Source: Pseudomonadota bacterium
GTDB taxonomy: Bacteria > Pseudomonadota > Alphaproteobacteria > Reyranellales > Reyranellaceae
Assembly (NCBI GenBank): GCA_023436825.1
Contig: JAEZHS010000712.1
Coordinates: 1 to 12,705, forward strand
Reading direction: 5' to 3'
Length of the DNA: 12,705 nucleotides
The position numbers and the translations under genes were made by a program. Under the pieces are notes generated by a model. That model saw only the letters and a program-made list of their open reading frames with translations, ran no database searches and was not told the DNA's origin. Position 1 is the first letter of the stretch. Every line of letters starts with the position of its first letter. Of the stretch, positions 8,214 to 12,705 are shown piece after piece.

Positions 8214-9680
8214 ATGAGTTCTCATCGCAGCCCCGCAGAAGTTCGTTCCAGCGTAAAGCATCCCATCATCGACGCCGACGGCCATTGGATCGAGTACGGC
8301 CCGGTCTTCGCCGAACGCATGCGCAAGGTCGCAGGCGACAAATCGGCAGATGGTTTCCTCGCCGCGCAGCGCCGCATTCCCGACGCGCTCAACCTCTCGG
8401 TCGCCGAGCGCAAGCAGCGCGGCATCGCCATGGAGGGCTACTGGAGCCGCCAGACCACCAATACGCGCGATCGCGCCACTGCGATGATGCCGCGCATGCT
8501 CTATGACCGGCTCGACGAGCTCGGCATCGACTTCGGCGTGATCTATCCGACAGCCGGCCTCAGCATCCCGCGCATCCCCGACGATGAGACGCGGCGCGCC
8601 GTGGTGCGCGGCTTCAACATCGTCACTCATGAATACTTCGCCAAGCTGTCGGACCGGCTGACGCCGGCGGCCGTGATCCCGATGTTCACGCCCGAGGAAG
8701 CGATCGCCGAGCTCGAGTTCTGCACCAAGGAGCTCGGAGCCAAGGTCGGCATGTTCGGCGGCGGCATCCCGCGCCGCATACCGATGGCCAAGGATCTCGA
8801 CCCGGTGCTCGGGCGCTTCGCCGTGACCTACGAGAACCTCGGCATCGACAGCGACCACGACTACGACGCGGTCTGGCAGAAGTGCCGCGAGCTGCGCATT
8901 GCGCCCACCTTCCATGCCGGCGGCCGCGGCTTTGGCCTGCGCAACTCGCCCAGCAACTTCACCTTCAACCATATCGGCCACTTCGCGGCGGCCGGCCATG
9001 CGATCGCCAAAGGGCTGTTCCTGGGCGGCGTGACACGGCGCTTTCCCGACCTCAACTTCGCCTTCCTCGAGGGCGGCGTGGGCTGGGGCTGCCAGCTCTT
9101 CGCCGACCTGATCGAGCACTGGGAACGGCGCGGCGCCAAGGGCATCGCCTACATGGATCCCAAGAAGCTCGATCGAAAGATGCTCAGGAGCTTGGTGGAC
9201 AAATACGGCTACGAGGAGATCGCGGCCGAACTCGACAAGCGCGACGGGTGGCCGTCCAAGGAGGAGGATGAGGCGACCGGCGGCGTGCCGGTGCTCGACG
9301 ACTTCGCAGCCTGCAAGATCACGCGCAAGGAGGACTGGGTCGACCTCTACGCCCGGCCCTACTATTTCGGCTGCGAGGCCGACGACCGCATGAACGTCAC
9401 GGCGTTCGGCAAGGCCAATCCGTTCGGCGCGCGCATCAACGCGATCTTCAGCTCCGACATCGGCCACTTCGACGTGCCCGACATGCTGAGCCCCGTGCCT
9501 GAGGCGCACGAGCTGGTCGAGGACGAGCTGATCACGCCCGCCGATTTCCGCGACTTCACCTTCACCAACGCCGTGCGCTTGTGGGGCCAGCAGAATCCGA
9601 GCTTCTTCGAGGGCACGTCGGTGGCGAAGGAAGCGGCGGCAGTGCTGAACGGGGAGCGGGCGCGCGTCGCCGCCGAGTAG
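8214..9680 (+). CDS. Amidohydrolase family 2 (metal-dependent TIM-barrel) hydrolase or decarboxylase
   Basis: 488 residues. The N-terminal strand reads PIIDADGHWIE (residues 18-27), the amidohydrolase-2 opening motif, but with Asp22 where many members have the first His of HxH; His24 is kept. Further likely metal or catalytic residues are His234 in PTFHAGGRG, His253/His256 in FNHIGHF, and Asp415 in SSDIGHFDVPD, which matches the late GSDxPH-type motif. RFPDLNFAFLEGGVGW (276-291) is also typical. Relatives include ACMSD-like decarboxylases and hydrolases acting on aromatic or heterocyclic compounds; the substrate here is unknown. No signal peptide, so cytoplasmic. The gene is longer than the minimal 300-350-residue family core because of inserts around 35-90 and 300-375. 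Family firm, reaction undetermined. Confidence 0.85.
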   Translation: MSSHRSPAEVRSSVKHPIIDADGHWIEYGPVFAERMRKVAGDKSADGFLAAQRRIPDALNLSVAERKQRGIAMEGYWSRQTTNTRDRATAMMPRMLYDRLDELGIDFGVIYPTAGLSIPRIPDDETRRAVVRGFNIVTHEYFAKLSDRLTPAAVIPMFTPEEAIAELEFCTKELGAKVGMFGGGIPRRIPMAKDLDPVLGRFAVTYENLGIDSDHDYDAVWQKCRELRIAPTFHAGGRGFGLRNSPSNFTFNHIGHFAAAGHAIAKGLFLGGVTRRFPDLNFAFLEGGVGWGCQLFADLIEHWERRGAKGIAYMDPKKLDRKMLRSLVDKYGYEEIAAELDKRDGWPSKEEDEATGGVPVLDDFAACKITRKEDWVDLYARPYYFGCEADDRMNVTAFGKANPFGARINAIFSSDIGHFDVPDMLSPVPEAHELVEDELITPADFRDFTFTNAVRLWGQQNPSFFEGTSVAKEAAAVLNGERARVAAE

Positions 9681-9688
9681 ATAGTGTT

Positions 9689-9741
9689 CCTCCCCAGCGT
9701 AGCTGGGGAGGTGCCCGCGCAGCGGGCGGAGGGGTCATGAG
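9689..9741 (+). repeat. REP-like palindromic element, left copy
   Basis: Copy A is made of three fixed blocks: CCTCCCC, GGGGAGGTG and CGGAGGGGTCATGAG, separated by two hairpin segments. Hairpin 1 is a 10-bp perfect stem (9689-9698 with 9702-9711, loop GTA); hairpin 2 is GCCCGC/GCGGGC (9713-9718 with 9722-9727). The last block pairs with the same block of the inverted second copy, giving a 15-bp stem (9727-9741 with 9756-9770). It begins 8 bp after the amidohydrolase stop. Confidence 0.85.
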
Positions 9742-9755
9742 CGCCAGTTCTGATG

Positions 9756-9820
9756 CTCATGACCCCTCCGTCGCCGTCTGACGGCGACACCTCCCCTTCG
9801 CGGGCTCCGCGAAGGGGAGG
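9756..9820 (-). repeat. REP-like palindromic element, right inverted copy
   Basis: Read on the minus strand, this copy has the same three blocks (7, 9 and 15 nt) as the left copy, but its hairpin segments differ in sequence and length while still pairing. On the plus strand GTCGCCGTC/GACGGCGAC lies at 9770-9778 with 9780-9788, and a 14-bp stem lies at 9790-9803 with 9807-9820 (loop GCT). The two copies are separated by a 14-nt spacer (9742-9755) and fill the gap between two convergent genes. They may act as a two-way transcription stop or mRNA 3' end protector, although no U-tract is present. Confidence 0.85.
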
Positions 9821-9823
9821 AAG

Positions 9824-10588
9824 TCATGAACCGTACTGCAGCAACGTCTCACCGTTGGCTTTCAGCCAGGCGCGCGGCGGCTCCATCGGCCCGTCGCAGA
9901 GTTCGCGCGCCAGGGCCCAGAAGCGCGGCCCATGGTTGTGGTGCACGAGATGGGCGACTTCGTGCGCCACCAGGTAGTCCAGCACTTCCGGCGGTGCGAA
10001 CACCAAACGCCAGGAGAACGACAGGCCGCCGTCCGGCCCGCAGCTGCCCCACCGCGAACGGCTGTCGCGCACGCTGATGCGCTTGAACGGCCGTCCCGCG
10101 CGCAGGGCCTTGGCGTGGACCAGCGGCACCAGCCGCCGCCGCAGCTCGGCCGTCAGCCAGTCGCGCAGCCGGCGCGACAGGTGTTCGGTCCGGCCGGCGA
10201 CATGGATCTCGCCCGGCTCACGCCACACCGTGCCGCGCCTGTCGGCGCGATGGCGGATGAGGTGCGGCTCGCCGAACAGCGGGACCTCGGCGCCGTCGGC
10301 GAACGGCCGACGGACCGGCAGCCTTTTCAGGCGGGCGGCGATCCAGCCGGCCTGGGATTCGGCGAAACCCACGGCCGTCGCCCGCGACATGCGCAGCGGC
10401 GCCGTCAGCAGGATGCGCCGATGGGCTGCATCCACCCGCAGGGAGACCCGGCGGGCGCGACCGCTGCGCACGAAAGTCACAGGCAGGGTATCGCCTGCAT
10501 GAACAATGGTCAGTTGCTCCGGCTCGGGCGCCGCTCTAGGCAGGACGAAACGCAACACAGTGCCGGACAACGACATGCACCCGATCAT
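9824..10588 (-). CDS. YgjP/DUF45-family zinc metallopeptidase-like protein
   Basis: 254 residues. The zincin motif HEVAH (209-213), in VAHEVAHLVHHNHGPRFW, gives two His ligands and the catalytic Glu, with His219 as the probable third ligand. The family-defining DSRSRWGSC (175-183) lies upstream, as does LSFSWRLVFAPPEVLDYLVAHE. The N-terminal half (VTFVRSGRARRVSLRVDAAHRRILLTAP) also matches the DUF45 pattern. Homologues are cytoplasmic, SprT- and wss1-like in fold, and poorly characterised. No signal peptide. The first ATG (10588) is only 20 bp from the divergent GTG start of the next gene; the in-frame ATG at 10576 (MSLSGTVLRF) is a reasonable alternative, and neither has a good Shine-Dalgarno sequence. 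The 3' end abuts the palindromic repeat. Confident on family; physiological substrate unknown. Confidence 0.9.
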   Translation of the reverse strand: MIGCMSLSGTVLRFVLPRAAPEPEQLTIVHAGDTLPVTFVRSGRARRVSLRVDAAHRRILLTAPLRMSRATAVGFAESQAGWIAARLKRLPVRRPFADGAEVPLFGEPHLIRHRADRRGTVWREPGEIHVAGRTEHLSRRLRDWLTAELRRRLVPLVHAKALRAGRPFKRISVRDSRSRWGSCGPDGGLSFSWRLVFAPPEVLDYLVAHEVAHLVHHNHGPRFWALARELCDGPMEPPRAWLKANGETLLQYGS

Positions 10589-10589
10589 A

Positions 10590-10606
10590 CAACAGAGGAG
10601 CTGTTG
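10590..10606 (+). promoter_or_regulatory. Hairpin presenting the ribosome binding site of the class V aminotransferase
   Basis: CAACAG (10590-10595) and CTGTTG (10601-10606) form a 6-bp stem with loop AGGAG. The Shine-Dalgarno GAGGAG (10595-10600) is 8 bp before the GTG at 10609 and supports that start. The dyad occupies nearly all of the 20 bp between the two divergent genes, so it could be an operator as well as an RNA hairpin. Confidence 0.55.
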
Positions 10607-10608
10607 AC

Positions 10609-11787
10609 GTGACCCTCGATCTTGCCCGGCTGCGCGCAGAGACGCCCGGCTGCGCCCACGTCCTGCACCTCAATGCCGCCGGCTCTGCCTTGCCCAGCCA
10701 GCGCACCCTCGACGCCACCTTGAACCATCTGCAGCTCGAGGCCGAGATCGGCGGCTACGAGGCGGCGGCCGAGGCGCATGACGAGCTGGAGGGCTTCTAT
10801 CCGGCAGTCGCGAAGGTGATCGGCGCCAAGGCCGACGAAGTCGCCTTCGTCGAGAACGCCACCCGGGCCTGGGACCTCGCCTTCTATTCCCTCGACTTCA
10901 AGCCGGGCGATCGCATCCTGACCTGCGTCAGCGAATATTCGTCCAACTACATTTCCTACCTGCAGGTCGCCAAGAAGACCGGCGCGGAGATCGTCGTGGT
11001 GCCCGACGACAATTACGGCCAGATCGATCTCGGCGCGCTGGAACGGGCGATCGACCAGCGCACCCGGCTGGTGTCGATCTCGCACGTGCCGACCCAGGGC
11101 GGCCTAGTGCAGCCGGCGGAGGCCGTCGGCAAGATCGCCAACGACGCCGGGGTGCTCTACCTGCTCGATGCCTGCCAGTCGGTCGGCCAGTTGCCGGTCG
11201 ATGTCGCCAAGATCGGCTGCGACTTCCTGTCGGTGACGGGCCGCAAGTACATGCGCGGGCCGCGCGGCACCGGCTTCCTCTACGCCAAGCGCGCGACGAC
11301 GGCGCATATCGAGCCGCTGCTGCTCGACAATCACGCCGCCAAGTGGACCGAGGACAATGCCTACACGGTGCGCGACGATGCGCGGCGCTTCGAGAACTGG
11401 GAGCGCTATTTCGCCGGCGTCATCGGGCTGAAGGTCGCCGCCGACCAGATCAACGAGCTCGGCATGCAGCCGATCTGGGCTCGCCTGCGCGAGCTGGCCG
11501 ACGGCCTGCGCGCGCGGCTCGCGACCCTGAAGGGCGTCAAGCTCACCGATCTCGGCAAGGTGAAGGGCGGCATCGTGACCTTCGCGGTCGACGGCCAGGA
11601 CCACAACGAGCTTAAGGCCAGGCTGCGCGAGCAGGCGATCAACGTCACCGTCTCGACGCAGTTCTCCTCGCGCCTCGATCTCAAGGGCCGAGGCCTGCTG
11701 AACGTGATGCGCGCCTCGGTGCATGTCTACAACACCGAGGACGAGCTCGATCGCTTCGTGTCCGCGCTCGACGCGGCCATCCAGTAG
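10609..11787 (+). CDS. Class V aminotransferase / cysteine desulfurase-like PLP enzyme
   Basis: 392 residues with a fold-type I PLP signature. Lys213 in SVTGRKYMRGPRGTGFLY should carry the cofactor. Asp187 and Gln190 in LYLLDACQSVGQLPVDV contact the PLP ring, and SHVPTQGG (158-165) and VENATRAWD (81-89) are phosphate- and substrate-side blocks. The C-terminus has the class V small domain ending in NVMRASVHVYNTEDELDRF, where Arg-x-S-x-x-x-Y-N is typical. Members include NifS/SufS-like desulfurases, isopenicillin-N-epimerase-like proteins and ergothioneine EgtE C-S lyases. No mobile active-site Cys loop of SufS/IscS type is obvious, and no isc, suf or egt gene is nearby, so no specific name is given. 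The GTG start is chosen because GAGGAG lies 8 bp upstream. Likely cytoplasmic. Confidence 0.87.
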   Translation: MTLDLARLRAETPGCAHVLHLNAAGSALPSQRTLDATLNHLQLEAEIGGYEAAAEAHDELEGFYPAVAKVIGAKADEVAFVENATRAWDLAFYSLDFKPGDRILTCVSEYSSNYISYLQVAKKTGAEIVVVPDDNYGQIDLGALERAIDQRTRLVSISHVPTQGGLVQPAEAVGKIANDAGVLYLLDACQSVGQLPVDVAKIGCDFLSVTGRKYMRGPRGTGFLYAKRATTAHIEPLLLDNHAAKWTEDNAYTVRDDARRFENWERYFAGVIGLKVAADQINELGMQPIWARLRELADGLRARLATLKGVKLTDLGKVKGGIVTFAVDGQDHNELKARLREQAINVTVSTQFSSRLDLKGRGLLNVMRASVHVYNTEDELDRFVSALDAAIQ

Positions 11788-11854
11788 CTCTGCACAGGGG
11801 TTCAACCGGCTGAACGGCAGACCGGATCGGGGACGCGCGACTCCGCCCGGCAAA

Positions 11855-12162
11855 CGCCGCAAGCGGCGGTGCCTGCACCGCCGGCAGCGGTGCAGGGATC
11901 CGGCATTCCCGTCTTCTCCGCCCGACCGTCTTGTGGGTCTTGAGAGACCGACCCCCCATCGATTGAGCCATCGTCGAATTCCCGATGTTCCCGCTATTAT
12001 CGCTACTGGTTTTCAGGACGGGACGGCGGCTGGCCCCCTTCCTCGGGGCCCGGGCGCGCCCATCCGATCGGGACAGCCGGATGGGCTCGCGCGGTCTCTG
12101 CCGCGCGCCATGATAGTCGGATGAACGATGCATAGAGCGATGCTGCCCGAAAGCGCAGCGGC
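11855..12162 (-). ncRNA. Candidate structured non-coding RNA transcribed leftward from an orphan promoter
   Basis: A near-consensus promoter at 12169-12197 should start RNA near 12162. No leftward gene follows before the metallopeptidase at 10588, and that gene has its own start after an opposite-strand gene. The presumed transcript has a run of perfect stems: 12142-12146 with 12155-12159, 12088-12094 with 12101-12107, 12058-12066 with 12078-12086, 12032-12037 with 12045-12050, 11936-11940 with 11945-11949, and 11872-11881 with 11887-11896. The 3' end is not marked by a U-tract and is set arbitrarily after the last clear hairpin. It matches no RNA family I recognise. A short peptide gene within it (ATG GCT CAA at about 11970) is possible but unsupported by a ribosome binding site. 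GC-rich DNA forms stems by chance, so the structure evidence is moderate. Confidence 0.4.
11865..11896 (-). repeat. Two overlapping, mutually exclusive hairpins
   Basis: GGCGGTGC/GCACCGCC (11865-11872 with 11875-11882) and CCTGCACCGC/GCGGTGCAGG (11872-11881 with 11887-11896) share the segment 11872-11882, so only one can form at a time. A third stem, CGCCGC/GCGGCG at 11855-11860 with 11863-11868, also overlaps the first. The layout resembles a switch, but no downstream gene is positioned to be controlled. Confidence 0.5.
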
Positions 12163-12168
12163 AAGGTC

Positions 12169-12197
12169 TATATAACTCTAGTGCCGATCACTGTCAA
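12169..12197 (-). promoter_or_regulatory. Near-consensus sigma-70 promoter, leftward
   Basis: On the minus strand TTGACA (12192-12197) and TATATA (12169-12174) are separated by exactly 17 bp. The -35 is perfect and the -10 matches at four of six positions. It is by far the best promoter seen in the window and lies in an AT-rich island. The predicted start point is near 12162. Such strong promoters usually serve stable RNAs or highly expressed genes. Confidence 0.7.
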
Positions 12198-12277
12198 TAA
12201 CTATGGTCTCGGCCGCTTTCGGTTTCATGGGTTTTTTCGTGCCGTGGGGGAGCCTTTGAACGAATCTATTACGGTTC

Positions 12278-12307
12278 TTTTTTGGCGGACCGCAGAGCGC
12301 CAAAAAA
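12278..12307. repeat. Inverted repeat T6-GGCG / CGCC-A6
   Basis: A perfect 10-bp stem: TTTTTTGGCG (12278-12287) and CGCCAAAAAA (12298-12307), loop of 10 nt. In either direction the run after the GC core is A, not U, which is the reverse of an intrinsic terminator. It lies 90 bp downstream of the cytochrome c gene and 80 bp upstream of the -35 of the orphan promoter, so a protein-binding or curved-DNA role is as likely as an RNA role. Confidence 0.6.
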
Positions 12308-12363
12308 CTGCCCGGGAGCGAGCATCGGTGCCAGCAAGGCTGTCATTCGCTTCGACCAAAGTC

Positions 12364-12400
12364 ATGATCGCTGTGACGCGCTACCAGACGCTGCGATCAT
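12364..12400. repeat. 8-bp inverted repeat over the cytochrome c stop codon
   Basis: ATGATCGC (12364-12371) and GCGATCAT (12393-12400) form an 8-bp stem with a 21-nt loop. The right arm covers the TGA of the leftward cytochrome c gene. It could stabilise the 3' end of that mRNA; there is no U-tract, so it is not a classic terminator. Confidence 0.4.
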
Positions 12401-12705
12401 TTCCCCGACTGCTGGCGCAGGTAGGCGATGATGTCGCCGCGGTCCCGCGGCAGGGCCACGCGGAAGTTCATGCGCTGGCCGGGGATCAGCGCCTGCGGAT
12501 TGGTGAGCCAGGCGTCGAGCGTCTTCTCCTCCCACACCACGGGCGAGCTCTTCACCGCGGCCGAGTAGTTGAAGTTCGCCGCCGAACCCGCCTTGCGGCC
12601 GTAGACGCCGCGATGCGCCGGACCGACTCGGTTGGCGTCGAGCGAATGGCAGCCGCCACAGCGCGATTCGTAGAGTTCCCGGCCGTGTGCCGCGTCGGCC
12701 GCGGC
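12397..12705 (-). CDS. Class I cytochrome c, N-terminus off the right edge
   Basis: The last 102 residues are visible on the minus strand. The haem-binding motif CGGCH is at visible residues 16-20 in RELYESRCGGCHSLDANRVGPAHRGVYGR, and the distal Met ligand is probably Met79 in IPGQRMNFRV. The F-N-Y-S segment, WLTNPQALIPG and the final RGDIIAYLRQQSG helix are typical of monohaem cytochrome c2/c552-like domains of about 100 residues. So nearly the whole haem domain is present, and what is missing is probably a signal peptide or an upstream fused domain. It would carry electrons in the periplasm. Downstream lies an inverted repeat over the stop codon. Family certain; partner enzyme unknown because the upstream neighbours are outside the window. 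Confidence 0.92.
   Translation of the reverse strand, partial: AAADAAHGRELYESRCGGCHSLDANRVGPAHRGVYGRKAGSAANFNYSAAVKSSPVVWEEKTLDAWLTNPQALIPGQRMNFRVALPRDRGDIIAYLRQQSGK

Larger units (their letters stand above)
11788..12396. other. 609-bp gene-free interval with promoter, hairpins and inverted repeats
   Basis: Nothing here reads as a convincing protein gene. Open frames in both directions are Arg/Pro/Ser-rich, lack ribosome binding sites, and in one case run antisense into the aminotransferase. The left half is GC-rich and dense in perfect stems; the right half (about 12160-12310) is much richer in A and T and carries a strong leftward promoter and runs of T and A. There is no tRNA, and I could not match the conserved cores of tmRNA, RNase P RNA or SRP RNA. 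Confidence 0.7.

Noticed and set aside
7893..9509. Minus-strand open frame of 538 codons
   Set aside because: Lies opposite the DadA-like and amidohydrolase genes and spans both; no family motif or start signal.
11788..11822. T-arm-like GGTTCAACC suggesting a tRNA or tmRNA end
   Set aside because: Flanking bases do not form a T-stem and no acceptor, D or anticodon arm can be built around it.
11681..12133. Minus-strand 150-codon frame just after the orphan promoter
   Set aside because: Arg/Pro/Ser-rich, no ribosome binding site, and runs antisense into the aminotransferase 3' end. Kept only as a remote alternative to a non-coding RNA.
12278..12307. Intrinsic terminator
   Set aside because: The homopolymer runs have the wrong order on both strands: A, not U, follows the GC stem.

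Overview
The window is GC-rich chromosomal DNA, most likely from an alphaproteobacterium. The signs are the codon use, an HslV with a short propeptide ending in His-Ala before the catalytic threonine (a common alphaproteobacterial form), and a palindromic intergenic repeat of a style often seen in that class. The genus cannot be fixed from sequence alone. No phage, plasmid, transposase, CRISPR, tRNA or rRNA gene was seen.

Layout, left to right. A secreted TAP/S33-like alpha/beta hydrolase runs leftward off the left edge (1-1478). It diverges, across a short region with a 7-2-7 palindrome, from a rightward cluster of an MFS transporter (1585-2835), a 50-residue one-helix membrane protein starting 2 bp after it (2838-2990), and a secreted beta-propeller protein (3027-4931). 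The propeller gene ends 4 bp from the stop of hslU in the leftward hslV-hslU operon (4936-6812), which encodes the HslUV ATP-dependent protease. Divergent from hslV is a DadA-like FAD amino acid dehydrogenase (6893-8140), followed by an amidohydrolase-2 family protein with a clear ribosome binding site (8214-9680).

The convergent gap 9681-9823 is filled by two inverted copies of one hairpin-rich repeat, with fixed sequence blocks separated by variable but still self-pairing hairpins. Then come a leftward YgjP/DUF45 zinc metallopeptidase (9824-10588) and, only 20 bp away and divergent, a class V PLP enzyme (10609-11787).

The 609 bp from 11788 to 12396 have no convincing protein gene. They hold a near-perfect leftward sigma-70 promoter (TTGACA, 17 bp, TATATA) with a hairpin-dense stretch downstream that I read as a candidate unannotated non-coding RNA. 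They also hold a T6-GGCG/CGCC-A6 inverted repeat of the wrong polarity for a terminator. A leftward class I cytochrome c (12397-12705) runs off the right edge.

Most genes are housekeeping or general catabolism. The parts most worth a second look are the orphan promoter with its structured RNA, the twin palindromic repeat, and the transporter/mini-membrane-protein/propeller cluster.
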